Shown here: positions 53,761-62,645 of the stretch, one piece after another
Layout of the letters: every line of letters starts with the position of its first letter
Numbering within the stretch: position 1 is the stretch's first letter
Origin: Legionella rubrilucens
Lineage (GTDB): Bacteria > Pseudomonadota > Gammaproteobacteria > Legionellales > Legionellaceae
Direction of reading: 5' to 3'
Assembly (NCBI RefSeq): GCF_001468125.1
Contig: NZ_LNYT01000020.1
Span: 663,624-727,623 of the forward strand
DNA: 64,000 bases
The notes under the pieces: generated by a model
What the model was told of the DNA's origin: nothing
The model's database searches: none
Seen by the model: only the letters and a program-made list of their open reading frames with translations
Made by a program: the position numbers and the translations under genes

Positions 53761-55600
53761 ACTCCTCCAGTGAGCTGACAATGGCCAGCCATTCCTCTTC
53801 GGCCTCAGCCAGGGCTTCCCGCTGTTGATGTTGTTCAGCCAGCAACGTGTTTAATTTATTCTGCTGGTCAGGTTCATACAGGGAGACATCTGCCAGGGCC
53901 TGTTCAAGCGCGGACAATTGAGTTTGACGACTTTCAATCAACTGCTCCAGCTTTTTCATGCGGTTTTGCAGACTGCGCTTCTCTTTGTATTGGTTGGCGT
54001 TGTTGGCAGACGGGGTTTCCTTTTGACTGTCTTTGGTCTGCAGCCATTGGTAATAATCATCCAAGTCCCCTTTAAAGCCCTGCACCTGTTGCTGATACAC
54101 CAGATAAAAATCATCCACTGTCGTTTTTAACAGGTGGCGATCATGAGAAATCAGAATCAAGGCGCCTTCATAACTTTGCAGGGCAATCTCAATGGCTGCC
54201 CGCATGCCCAAATCCAGGTGGTTGGTCGGCTCATCAAGGAGCAGCAGATTGGGTTTTTGCCAGACCAGTTTGGCTAAGGCAAGCCGGGCTTTCTCTCCGC
54301 CTGAGAAGTGGGTGATGGGGTTAACGGCCATGTCGCCGATAAAATTAAACCCGCCAAGGTAATCACGAATGGCTTGTTCCCGCGCATCGGGCGATAAGGC
54401 CTGGATGGTTTGCAGGGGACTGGCCTTATCGTCCAGTTCATCCAACTGGTGCTGAGCATAGTAGCCGATTTTCAAATGCGGCGAGCGGTGAATGTCGCCG
54501 GCCAAGACAGGCAGGCCGCCGGTTAAGGTTTTAATGAAGGTTGATTTACCTTCGCCGTTGGGGCCGAGCAGGGCAATCCTGTCGCCTGGGTTTAATATCA
54601 GATTCAAGCGTTTAAGAATGGGGCGGCCAGGATCATATCCGGCAGCAACCTGCACGCAGTTAAGCAGGGGATTGCCGGCACGCGGACAAGGGTAGAATTC
54701 GAACGAAAACGGCGAATCCACCTGGGCCTGGGCGACGATGTCCATTTTGGCAATGGCATTCAGACGGCTTTGTGCCTGCTTGGCTTTGGATGCTTTGGCG
54801 CGAAAACGGTTCACATACGCCATCATGTGGCTGATTTTCTGTTGCTGCCTTTCATACATGATTTGCTGTAAAGCCAGCTGTTGGGCGCGGGTTTGCTCAA
54901 AACGGCTGTAATTGCCGCTGTAAAGCGACAGGGTCTGATTTTCAATGTGCAGAATATGGCTGACAAAGGCATCCAGAAACTCACGATCATGTGAAATCAG
55001 TAAAATACTGCTGGGTGACTGTTTCAACCATTTCTCAAGCCAGAAAATGGCCTCCATGTCGAGGTGGTTGGTGGGTTCGTCAAGCAGCAGCAAATCCGCC
55101 GGCTTCATGAGACAGCGCGCCAACGACAGGCGCATGCGCCAGCCGCCGGAAAAACTGTTGACCGGATGTTGTTGTTCGGACGGTTTAAAGCCTAAGCCGG
55201 ACATGATCGCGGCAGCCTGAGACGGTTTACTGTAACCCCCGGTTTCGTTTAAGCGGGTGTGGCAATCGAGCACTGCCTCATGGTTGCCGCTGGCTTCGGC
55301 TTCCTGCAATCGTTTTTGCAGGTTGAGATACCCGTCATCGCCGGCCAACACAAAATCAAGCGCCGCCTCGGTACTGTCTGGAATTTGCTGCGACAAATGG
55401 CTGATGCGTGTGTGCGGATTAAGGAACCATTCCCCGCTGTCATGGCCAAGCTGCCCAAGGAGTAGAGAAAAAAGGCTGGATTTACCGCAGCCATTATTGC
55501 CGACAAGACCGACTTTCTGTTTTTCATAAAGGGTCACGCTGGCATTCTGCAGAAGCACTTTATTGCCGCGGGACAGGGTAATTTGCCGCAGGGTTAACAT
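53759..55600 (-). CDS. yheS: ABC-F ATPase, YheS-like
   Basis: ABC-F proteins bind the ribosomal E site and tune translation. Two nucleotide-binding domains are seen: Walker A GNNGCGKSS with FSGGWRMRLSLARCL and LLLLDEPTNHLD, and GPNGEGKST with FSGGEKARLALAKLV and a second DEPTNHLD. The P-site-tRNA-interacting linker (about 240-300) lies between, and the C-terminus is a coiled coil. The start ATG at 55600 (MLTLRQITLSRG) matches YheS; a GTG six bases earlier is possible. Length 613 compares with about 637 in E. coli. No membrane domain is present. Confidence 0.92.
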   Translation of the reverse strand: MLTLRQITLSRGNKVLLQNASVTLYEKQKVGLVGNNGCGKSSLFSLLLGQLGHDSGEWFLNPHTRISHLSQQIPDSTEAALDFVLAGDDGYLNLQKRLQEAEASGNHEAVLDCHTRLNETGGYSKPSQAAAIMSGLGFKPSEQQHPVNSFSGGWRMRLSLARCLMKPADLLLLDEPTNHLDMEAIFWLEKWLKQSPSSILLISHDREFLDAFVSHILHIENQTLSLYSGNYSRFEQTRAQQLALQQIMYERQQQKISHMMAYVNRFRAKASKAKQAQSRLNAIAKMDIVAQAQVDSPFSFEFYPCPRAGNPLLNCVQVAAGYDPGRPILKRLNLILNPGDRIALLGPNGEGKSTFIKTLTGGLPVLAGDIHRSPHLKIGYYAQHQLDELDDKASPLQTIQALSPDAREQAIRDYLGGFNFIGDMAVNPITHFSGGEKARLALAKLVWQKPNLLLLDEPTNHLDLGMRAAIEIALQSYEGALILISHDRHLLKTTVDDFYLVYQQQVQGFKGDLDDYYQWLQTKDSQKETPSANNANQYKEKRSLQNRMKKLEQLIESRQTQLSALEQALADVSLYEPDQQNKLNTLLAEQHQQREALAEAEEEWLAIVSSLEE

Positions 55601-55737
55601 AGCCACATCAAATCAATACAAAGAGGGGCTATCCTATCATAATTTAATCCCTTTTAGACCGCTTTTTCTTGCCAGCGACTATGCCATCCTGCCGGAGTCG
55701 CAGTATAATACCGTCAATTTGCTTTACAGGTTGCCTG

Positions 55738-56751
55738 ATGTACAAACACGATTTTTATTTTGACTTACCCGAAGAACTGATTGCGCAATACCCGCTGCCC
55801 GGACGAAGCGATTCCCGTCTCCTGGTTTACCACCGGGATGATGAGCAGTACCGGCATCAGCAATTTAAGCAATTGCCCGATTTTTTAAATGAAGGGGATT
55901 TGCTGGTAATGAACAACAGCAAAGTCATTCCTGCACGTTTTTTCGGGAAAAAGCCCAGTGGCGGTCAGGTCGAATTCCTCATCGAACGCCTTAAGCCGGA
56001 CAATCAGTTTATAGCCCATATCAAAGCCAGCAAAGCCCCCAAAGCCCAAATGATCATTGATTTGGCGAATGGGTGGCAGGTTCAGATTCTTGCCAAACAG
56101 GACGATTTGTACCATTGCCAGACGCTGGGCGATTTGGAAACCATGCTCGCAGACATTGGTCACATTCCATTACCCCCCTACATTACCCGCCACGATGAAA
56201 AAGCGGATTTTGAGCGCTACCAAACCATTTATGCCCGTCATAAAGGCTCTGTGGCAGCGCCCACGGCCGGTTTGCATTTTGATGATTCCCTGATGGAGCG
56301 GCTTCAGCAAAAGGGTGTTCAGATTGCCTATTCCACCTTGCATGTGGGGGCGGGAACATTCAGACCGGTTCGCTGCGAAGCCATTAAAGACCACAAAATG
56401 CACAGCGAACAATTGATCATCAGCGACGCGCTTGCTGAAGCGGTGAACCGCACGCGTGCGTCGGGTAGACGCGTGATTGCCGTCGGAACCACGGCCCTTC
56501 GCAGCCTCGAAAGCGCTGTGGTTGACGGACGACTGCAAGCCTGCGTTAAAGAAACGGATATTTTCATTTACCCGGGCTATGAGTTTAAAATCTGTGATGG
56601 TTTAATCACCAATTTTCATCTGCCGGAATCCACCTTACTGATGCTGGTTTCTGCATTCATCGGTCATGCCCGGGCGATGGATCTCTATCGCGAAGCCATT
56701 GCAGAGCGTTATCGCTTTTTCAGTTATGGCGATGCCAGTTTATTGCTTTAA
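55738..56751 (+). CDS. queA: S-adenosylmethionine:tRNA ribosyltransferase-isomerase (QueA)
   Basis: QueA makes epoxyqueuosine on tRNA from preQ1. The start at 55738 gives MYKHDFYFDLPEELIAQYPL, the family N-terminus; the frame runs further upstream without support. Conserved blocks include NNSKVIPARFFGKK, GSVAAPTAGLHFDDSLM, STLHVGAGTFRPVR and FHLPESTLLMLVSAF. Length 337 is normal. The next gene is a reduced TGT relative, so queuosine synthesis needs a working tgt elsewhere. Confidence 0.96.
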   Translation: MYKHDFYFDLPEELIAQYPLPGRSDSRLLVYHRDDEQYRHQQFKQLPDFLNEGDLLVMNNSKVIPARFFGKKPSGGQVEFLIERLKPDNQFIAHIKASKAPKAQMIIDLANGWQVQILAKQDDLYHCQTLGDLETMLADIGHIPLPPYITRHDEKADFERYQTIYARHKGSVAAPTAGLHFDDSLMERLQQKGVQIAYSTLHVGAGTFRPVRCEAIKDHKMHSEQLIISDALAEAVNRTRASGRRVIAVGTTALRSLESAVVDGRLQACVKETDIFIYPGYEFKICDGLITNFHLPESTLLMLVSAFIGHARAMDLYREAIAERYRFFSYGDASLLL

Positions 56752-56765
56752 TTACCGAGACTCTT

Positions 56766-57479
56766 ATGCCGACAACGCCCAGCCTTGTTCCTGTTTTAAC
56801 GTCCCATGCCGGCAGTTGCCTGACTTTAGACAACTGGCAAAAAGCCGGCATTACCCTTGCGGCCTTGTACCTTGATGCCCTGCTGATGAAGCCCGGTCTG
56901 GATTTTCTTAAATCCTTAAGCGGCCTGAAAAGCTATTATCCCTGGTCGGGGGAGTTGGTCCTGAACGCATCGACCCTGAAAGAAAACAAAGCAGGGCATT
57001 ACCGGGTGCGATCCCACTACGATGGGGAAATTATCCAGTTGGACGCGGCCGCTGTTTTTGCATTAATCATCGCTTTAAAACCGGACTATGCCGTACTGTC
57101 CCCGAGCCTTGCAAACCAGTGCCAGGTGCTTAAACCCGAGTGGCAAGGGATTCGGCTTCTTTCTGATGAAGAGGGAACTTATCGTTACAGTAACCGTCTG
57201 GATGCGTTTCTGGCGGTCGAAGGGAACGCTGGACTGGTTGAGGCCGACTTTCCGGCGGATGACGCCATCAAGGGCCATGTGTATGATCAGGGGCAGGTCA
57301 TGGATCTGCTGGATAGTCAGTACAGCCAGGATTTTACTGTGCTGTCAGCAGGATGCACCTGCCCTGTCTGTCGTCAGAATTATACCCGCGCCTATTTTCA
57401 TCACCTGCTTCAGCATACGCCTTTGCTGGCCCAAAGGTTTTTAATCCAGCACAATGTTCATTATTGTCAAAACCATTGA
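56766..57479 (+). CDS. Shrunken tRNA-guanine transglycosylase (TGT) homologue without catalytic motif
   Basis: This 237-residue protein occupies the tgt slot between queA and yajC but is about 140 residues shorter than TGT. The N-terminus still aligns (TPSLVPVLTSHAG, MKPGLDFLKSLSGL, RSHYDGEIIQLDA). The catalytic DSGGFQ block is replaced by LNASTLKE, so the active-site Asp is gone, and the middle barrel with the nucleophile Asp is missing. The zinc site is kept: CTCPVC (C197, C199, C202) with NYTRAYFHHL and H229. The frame is intact with a start 14 bases after queA, so it looks maintained rather than freshly broken. It may be a non-catalytic partner of a true TGT, as QTRT2 is in eukaryotes, or a vestige. 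Confidence 0.75.
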   Translation: MPTTPSLVPVLTSHAGSCLTLDNWQKAGITLAALYLDALLMKPGLDFLKSLSGLKSYYPWSGELVLNASTLKENKAGHYRVRSHYDGEIIQLDAAAVFALIIALKPDYAVLSPSLANQCQVLKPEWQGIRLLSDEEGTYRYSNRLDAFLAVEGNAGLVEADFPADDAIKGHVYDQGQVMDLLDSQYSQDFTVLSAGCTCPVCRQNYTRAYFHHLLQHTPLLAQRFLIQHNVHYCQNH

Positions 57480-57519
57480 TAAATAGCCACTCATGCGATG
57501 AATTTCCCGTGAATGTTCA

Positions 57520-57548
57520 TTTACCTTGGCGTGAAATCTCGCTATGAT
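57520..57548 (+). promoter_or_regulatory. Candidate sigma-70 promoter of yajC-secD-secF
   Basis: TTTACC (57520-57525) and TATGAT (57543-57548) are 17 bases apart. The transcript leader to the yajC start at 57614 contains a short hairpin, CCGCAT with ATGCGG, just before the GAGGAG ribosome site. Confidence 0.5.
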
Positions 57549-57613
57549 GTCACGCTATCTTGGCTGCCCGCATCGTTTCATGCGGAGCAGGCAGTGAACT
57601 TGAGGAGAGTGTG

Positions 57614-57952
57614 ATGAGTTTTTTTATTAGCGATGCAATGGCGGCGGCAACATCGGCTGCGCCGGCTAACCCATCTGAAAGTGCGTTTTCACTGATTATG
57701 ATTGTGGCTATTTTTGTATTGTTCTATTTTATGTTGATAAGACCTCAGAACAAGCGTGCCAAAGAACATCGTGAAATGGTTACTGCACTGAAAAAGGGCG
57801 ATGAAATTGTCACGTCTGGCGGCATTGTCGCTAAAGTAGTCAGTCTTGATGAGCAATTCATTAAAGCCAGCATTGCGGAAGGTATTGAAATCAGTATCCA
57901 GCGTAATGCGGTGAGTAATGTGTTGCCCAAAGGCACGATTAAATCCCTCTAA
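57614..57952 (+). CDS. yajC: Preprotein translocase accessory protein YajC
   Basis: YajC joins SecDF in the holotranslocon. The start at 57614 (MSFFISDAMAAATSA) has GAGGAGAG upstream; the frame extends earlier without support. One membrane helix (about 25-46) is followed by RPQNKRAKEHREMVTALKKGDEIVTSGGIVAKV, the family signature (shown in parts: RPQNKRAKEH, KKGDEIVTSGGI). The 112-residue length is standard. Confidence 0.95.
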   Translation: MSFFISDAMAAATSAAPANPSESAFSLIMIVAIFVLFYFMLIRPQNKRAKEHREMVTALKKGDEIVTSGGIVAKVVSLDEQFIKASIAEGIEISIQRNAVSNVLPKGTIKSL

Positions 57953-57972
57953 GTTTGTCACAGGGAAAGGAA

Positions 57973-59829
57973 ATGCAGAATAAATACCCCCTCTGGAAAA
58001 ACCTCGCGCTGCTGGTGATTGCAGTCGTTGGTCTTATCTACTCCATACCTAATCTGTACAGCGAAGATCCTGCCGTGCAGGTGAGTTCACAGTCCGGTGC
58101 CAACACCGAGGAGTTAAAGGATGAAGTGACACAACTGCTTGAGCAGTCCAAACTGGATTACAGCTCCATCGAGCAAGGCAGTGAAGGCGTGGAAGTCCGT
58201 TTTCCTTCCACGGACACGCAACTGTTGGCTCAGGATGTCATCAAAAATGGCTTGGGCTCCGATTACACCGTGGCGCTAAACCTGCTTCCTTCGACACCGG
58301 AGTGGCTGCGCCGCATTGGTGCGGAACCGATGAAACAGGGGCTCGATTTGCGCGGCGGGGTGCATTTCCTGCTTGAGATTGATGTCGACAGTGTGGTGAA
58401 CCGCCGCTATGAAGGCTTGATGAAAAACATCGGGCAGAATTTGCGTGAAAGCGGTATACGCTATGCGGGCATCCGTTACATTAATGAAAAGGGAATCCAG
58501 ATCCGTTTTCGTACACCCAAGGCGATGAGTGATGCCGAGGAAGATGTACGTGAGAATTTCTCAGGCTTGGTTTTTGCCTCCTCGCCTAAAACATTGAGCA
58601 TAACCGCCTCCTTATCGCCCGATGAATTAAACACCATTCGCCAGAATACCATCGAACAGACCATGAGCATTCTGCGTAACCGCGTGAATGAACTGGGTGT
58701 GGGTGAGGCCGTGGTGCAGCAACAGGGTGCAACCCGCGTGGCGGTGGATTTACCGGGCATTCAGGATGCAGCCCGCGCCAAGCAGATTCTTGGTGGTACG
58801 GCCACTCTGCAATTCCATTTGGTCGATCAGGAAAATGATCCTCAGGTGGCGAAACAAACGGGTGCTGTGCCTGTTAACAGCAAGCTGTACATGATGGACG
58901 GGCAACCGATTCTGTTGAAACGTCAGGTCGTGTTAAGCGGCGATTCCATCACCAGTGCGGTCTCCAGTTTTGATCAGCAAACCGCAACACCGGCTGTTCA
59001 GGTTCAACTGGGCGGGGGCGGTGAAAATCTGTTTACCAAAATCACCCGTGAAAACATTGGCAAGCGCATGGCAATTGTCTTTGTGGAAACCAAAACCAGC
59101 ATTCAGAACGTCAATGGCGTGAACAAGCGCATGACTCGCCGTGAAGAACGTGTGATCAGTGCGCCGGTCATCCAGAATGCGTTGGGCAATAACTTCCAGA
59201 TCACCGGTCTGTCCGACAGTAAGGAAGCCAGCAATCTTGCCCTGCTGTTAAGGGCGGGTGCCTTACCCACGGTCATTTATCCGGTTGAAGAGAGAACGGT
59301 AGGTCCTTCCCTGGGTAAAGAAAATATTCGCCGCGGGATGGTGTCCCTGGAAGTGGGTATGGGATTGATTCTGGTGCTGATGTTGGTGTATTACCATTTC
59401 TTTGGTCTTGTCGCCGACATTGCCCTGTTCCTTAACCTGATTTTGTTAAGCGCCATCCTGTCGATTATGGGCGCCACGCTGACATTGCCCGGTATTGCGG
59501 GATTTGTGTTAACCGTGGGTATGGCGGTCGATGCTAACGTACTCATCTACGAGCGCATACGAGAAGAATTACGCAATGGCCTGTCACCGCAGGCAGCCAT
59601 TTACGCAGGGTATGATCGTGCATTCTCGACCATTCTTGATGCGAACTTAACCACCTTGATTGTAGGGATTGTTTTGTTTGCCATTGGTACTGGCCCGATC
59701 AGAGGCTTCGCCGTGATTCTGTCCCTGGGGTTAATTACTTCCATGTTGACCAGTATTACTTACACGCGCGCCATTGTGAACTGGTATTACGGCGGTCGTA
59801 ATGTCAAAAAACTGTCTATTGGTATTTAA
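57973..59829 (+). CDS. secD: Protein translocase subunit SecD
   Basis: SecD uses proton flow to pull proteins through SecYEG. The start ATG at 57973 (MQNKYPLWKNLALL) has AGGG eight bases upstream. The N-terminal helix, the large periplasmic P1 domain beginning near KQGLDLRGGVHFLLEID, and five C-terminal helices with GFVLTVGMAVDANVLIYERI are all present. The 618-residue length matches. secF follows 12 bases later. Confidence 0.97.
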   Translation: MQNKYPLWKNLALLVIAVVGLIYSIPNLYSEDPAVQVSSQSGANTEELKDEVTQLLEQSKLDYSSIEQGSEGVEVRFPSTDTQLLAQDVIKNGLGSDYTVALNLLPSTPEWLRRIGAEPMKQGLDLRGGVHFLLEIDVDSVVNRRYEGLMKNIGQNLRESGIRYAGIRYINEKGIQIRFRTPKAMSDAEEDVRENFSGLVFASSPKTLSITASLSPDELNTIRQNTIEQTMSILRNRVNELGVGEAVVQQQGATRVAVDLPGIQDAARAKQILGGTATLQFHLVDQENDPQVAKQTGAVPVNSKLYMMDGQPILLKRQVVLSGDSITSAVSSFDQQTATPAVQVQLGGGGENLFTKITRENIGKRMAIVFVETKTSIQNVNGVNKRMTRREERVISAPVIQNALGNNFQITGLSDSKEASNLALLLRAGALPTVIYPVEERTVGPSLGKENIRRGMVSLEVGMGLILVLMLVYYHFFGLVADIALFLNLILLSAILSIMGATLTLPGIAGFVLTVGMAVDANVLIYERIREELRNGLSPQAAIYAGYDRAFSTILDANLTTLIVGIVLFAIGTGPIRGFAVILSLGLITSMLTSITYTRAIVNWYYGGRNVKKLSIGI

Positions 59830-59841
59830 TGCGAGGCTTAG

Positions 59842-60759
59842 ATGGAATTTTTTAATCCAAACTCAAATGTCGATTTCATGGGGGCGCGTAAATGGACTGC
59901 CCTCCTGTCAGCGCTGATTTTTATTGTTTCCATCGCGGCCTTGCTTATCAATGGCCTGAACTGGGGACTTGATTTTACCGGCGGTACCCAGATTGAGGTC
60001 ACCTACACTGACGCCGCGGATTTGACGGCTATTCGCGAGAACCTGTATCAGGCGGGTTTTAAAGAAGCCCAGGTTGTCAGTTATGGCACGTCAAAAGACG
60101 TGCTCATCAGCATTGGCCCCAAAGCGGACATGGAGCAAAGCGAGCTGGTGGACAAGGTGATGAGCGCCTTGCCTGGGGCGGCCAAACAACGGGTGGACTT
60201 CGTCGGTCCCCAGGTTGGGGAGGAGTTGGCGACTAAAGGGGCTCTGGCGATCATTGTCTCGCTGCTGGCCACCATGATTTACATCGCCATGCGTTTTGAA
60301 TACCGTCTGGCGGTCAGTTCGGCTGTCGCGCTTATTCATGATCCGGTGTTGATCCTGGGTGTTTTCGCCATGTTCGGTATTGAATTTGATTTAAAGGCGC
60401 TGGCTGGTTTGCTCGCCGTCATCGGTTATTCACTGAACGACACCATCGTTGTGTTTGACCGTGTACGCGAGAATTTCATTAAAATTCGCCGTGCTTCGCC
60501 GCTGGAGATTATGAATATCTCCATTAACCAGACCTTGTCGCGAACCATCATGACCTCGGTCTTAACCTTGTTTGTGGTTGTGGCCCTGTTTGTCTACGGC
60601 GGCGAGACCATCCGCGGCTTCTCTCTGGCGCTGATTATCGGTATTGTGGTCGGAACGTATTCTTCGATTTACGTGGCCGGGGCTCTGGCTGTCGTGATGG
60701 GATTGGATCGTAAGGACTTCCTCCCCGGTGAGCGTAAAGCAATCGATGACAGGCCTTAA
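59842..60759 (+). CDS. secF: Protein translocase subunit SecF
   Basis: SecF pairs with SecD. Six membrane helices, the signature GLDFTGGTQIEVTY after the first helix and GYSLNDTIVVFDRVRENF in the C-terminal half identify it. Length 305 is usual. A strong terminator follows, closing the yajC-secD-secF unit. Confidence 0.97.
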   Translation: MEFFNPNSNVDFMGARKWTALLSALIFIVSIAALLINGLNWGLDFTGGTQIEVTYTDAADLTAIRENLYQAGFKEAQVVSYGTSKDVLISIGPKADMEQSELVDKVMSALPGAAKQRVDFVGPQVGEELATKGALAIIVSLLATMIYIAMRFEYRLAVSSAVALIHDPVLILGVFAMFGIEFDLKALAGLLAVIGYSLNDTIVVFDRVRENFIKIRRASPLEIMNISINQTLSRTIMTSVLTLFVVVALFVYGGETIRGFSLALIIGIVVGTYSSIYVAGALAVVMGLDRKDFLPGERKAIDDRP

Positions 60760-60777
60760 GCGGCCTTTGAAAGCAAT

Positions 60778-60804
60778 AAAAAACCCGCTTGAAGCGGGTT
60801 TTTT
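60778..60804. terminator. Bidirectional Rho-independent terminator
   Basis: CCCGCT and AGCGGG (loop TGA) are flanked by AAAAAA and TTTTTT, so the structure works for secF on the plus strand and phhB on the minus strand. Confidence 0.92.
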
Positions 60805-60815
60805 ATTGCAAAAAT

Positions 60816-61154
60816 TTATTCAAGCAACGCATCCACTTTTGCGGCACAAATGAAATCGTTCATGGATAACCCCTGTAAAGCATGGGTCATGAAACGAACG
60901 TGGCAATAGTTATAGCCAACCTCCAGATCGGGGTGGTGGTTTTCTTTGTTGGCCATCCAGGCGATGGCATTGACAAAGGCCATGGTTTCATAAAAATCGG
61001 CAAATGAAAACGACCGTTTGATTTCTTTGCTGTTATTCATCACTTCCCAACTTTGATGCAGCTGCGGCATTAAGTTTTTGACCTGCTCGGCGGTGAGCGC
61101 CTGACCTATACCCTCACAGGATTCACAATGCTTATGCTGCAAATCACTTTTCAT
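60816..61154 (-). CDS. phhB: Pterin-4a-carbinolamine dehydratase
   Basis: The enzyme regenerates tetrahydrobiopterin after aromatic amino-acid hydroxylation. The 112-residue protein has the family signature ENHHPDLEVGYNYCHVRFMT and HALQGLSMNDFICAAKVD, with catalytic histidines in ENHHP and near the C-terminal MTHA. L. pneumophila links phhB to phenylalanine hydroxylase and to tyrosine and pigment formation; no phhA is visible here. It overlaps hisC by 11 bases, which indicates cotranscription. Confidence 0.93.
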   Translation of the reverse strand: MKSDLQHKHCESCEGIGQALTAEQVKNLMPQLHQSWEVMNNSKEIKRSFSFADFYETMAFVNAIAWMANKENHHPDLEVGYNYCHVRFMTHALQGLSMNDFICAAKVDALLE

Positions 61155-62280
61155 GTTCTAGCTCCTTACGATGATCGTGTAAACACGTGGATAAAGCATT
61201 TAAGAAACGAATATTCTGCTGCATGGTTCCTATGGTCACCCGTAAATGATTAGGCAAACCAAAAGGAACAAGAGGACGTACAATAACCCCCTGGTTTAAT
61301 AAACCTTCATAAATCGGCAGGCTGCTCATGCCGCAGTCAAAGCTGATAAAATTGCCTTTCGACGGCAAGGCCTGTAAATTCAGTGCCTTGAGTCCCTTTT
61401 CCATTTGCTGCATGCCTTGAGTATTGGTAATCAGTGTCTGGGTGACAAAATCAAGATCGTGAATGGCCGCATAACCGGCTTCAAGCACTGCCTGATTGAC
61501 TGCAAAAGGTGGCTGAATGCGTAACAGCATGTCAATAATAGCCGGATTGGCCATGACGTAGCCCAGCCTCAGGGCAGCCAATCCGTAAACCTTGGAGAAG
61601 GTGCGGGTGATGACCAGGTTGGGGTGTTCATTCAAGAGGTTGAGGGTGCTTTTATCGCCACGGGGATAAGCAAACTCATAATAGGCTTCATCGAGCACCA
61701 GAATCGTGGTTTCCGGTATGGCATTTAACAGCCGTTTTACTTCATCAAGCGGAATAAAAAGGCCGGTCGGGTTATTGGGATTCGCTAAAAAAAGGATGGC
61801 GGTTTTGTCATTGCACAGGCTAATCATCCTGTCGATATCCACCTCGTAATTTTCCCCCACAGGCGATGTCACGACCGGAATACCAAGAATTTTTGCCTGG
61901 ATGCTGTAGGCGACAAAGGCGTGGGCATGGGTCAGCATGTGTTTGTCCTGATGCAGGGCAAACAGCATGAGCAACAGGGAGAAGAGGGTATCCGAACCAT
62001 TGCTGAAAGCCAGCATGGGCTCTTTAATGCCCAATTTTTCAGCCAGTGTTGCGCGAAGCGGGTGGTGAATCATCGAAGGGTAGGTGGCCAGTTGAATACT
62101 GGATAGCTTAGCCAGCGCCTCCTTGACTAATGGGCTGCATCCCAATGGGTTTTCATTGCTGGCCAGCTTGATAATATTATCCAATCCTTTTTCCTTGGCC
62201 AATTCGTCAATGGATTTGCCTGGAACATAGGGGCTGAGTGAGCGAATCCCTTCATGAGGCAGCAGATGATAATCGCAGGG
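61144..62280 (-). CDS. hisC: Histidinol-phosphate aminotransferase
   Basis: A PLP-dependent fold-type I aminotransferase of the HisC branch. The start is TTG at 62280, because AAGGAG lies exactly six bases upstream and the product then opens PCDYHLLPHEGIRSLSPYVPG like other HisC proteins; the frame extends to 62334. The N-terminal motif is KLASNENPLG, the substrate region FLANPNNPTGLF, and the PLP-binding Lys lies in TRTFSKVYGLAALRLGY. The 378-residue product is usual. Standing outside a his operon, it may also transaminate aromatic substrates, which would fit its coupling to phhB. Confidence 0.9.
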   Translation of the reverse strand, partial: PCDYHLLPHEGIRSLSPYVPGKSIDELAKEKGLDNIIKLASNENPLGCSPLVKEALAKLSSIQLATYPSMIHHPLRATLAEKLGIKEPMLAFSNGSDTLFSLLLMLFALHQDKHMLTHAHAFVAYSIQAKILGIPVVTSPVGENYEVDIDRMISLCNDKTAILFLANPNNPTGLFIPLDEVKRLLNAIPETTILVLDEAYYEFAYPRGDKSTLNLLNEHPNLVITRTFSKVYGLAALRLGYVMANPAIIDMLLRIQPPFAVNQAVLEAGYAAIHDLDFVTQTLITNTQGMQQMEKGLKALNLQALPSKGNFISFDCGMSSLPIYEGLLNQGVIVRPLVPFGLPNHLRVTIGTMQQNIRFLNALSTCLHDHRKELEHEK

Positions 62281-62426
62281 CAAAGGTCTCTCCTTGAAAA
62301 TAATTTCGCCCCATCTTACCGCAACCCATACCACAAGTGAATGATTAAAATAATGCAGAGTGATCTTGTCAGAAGCAGAGAATCACGCTAGGCTATTGCC
62401 GGCAACCAACCCAGGGAAAATGGAAT

Positions 62427-62645
62427 ATGACCTCTTCGCAAGGATTCTCCCTGATTGAAGTACTGATCACGCTTTTGGTGATTTTAGGTACCTCATTCGG
62501 ACTTTTAACTCAGCAGTGGCAGAGTCTCTGCCTCTTTAATCAGGCGAAAACCCAATTCAGCGAGCGCTTAACAAGCAGTAATAAGTATGAGCTGCAATTA
62601 GCAGGCCTTCAGCATCTTCCTTTGCTTGAAGGAGGAAAAAAATGA
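62427..62645 (+). CDS. Short type IV minor prepilin, PilV/GspI-like
   Basis: The 72-residue protein has a class III signal peptide of six residues (MTSSQG) cut before FSLIEVLITLLVI, with the conserved Glu at mature position 5. The rest is only about 50 residues, much shorter than usual PilV proteins, so the globular head is almost absent. It is coupled by a 4-base overlap to a PilW-type gene and would form part of the pilus-tip initiation complex. It may be a reduced protein rather than a fragment, since the frame ends in a normal operon junction. Confidence 0.7.
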   Translation: MTSSQGFSLIEVLITLLVILGTSFGLLTQQWQSLCLFNQAKTQFSERLTSSNKYELQLAGLQHLPLLEGGKK

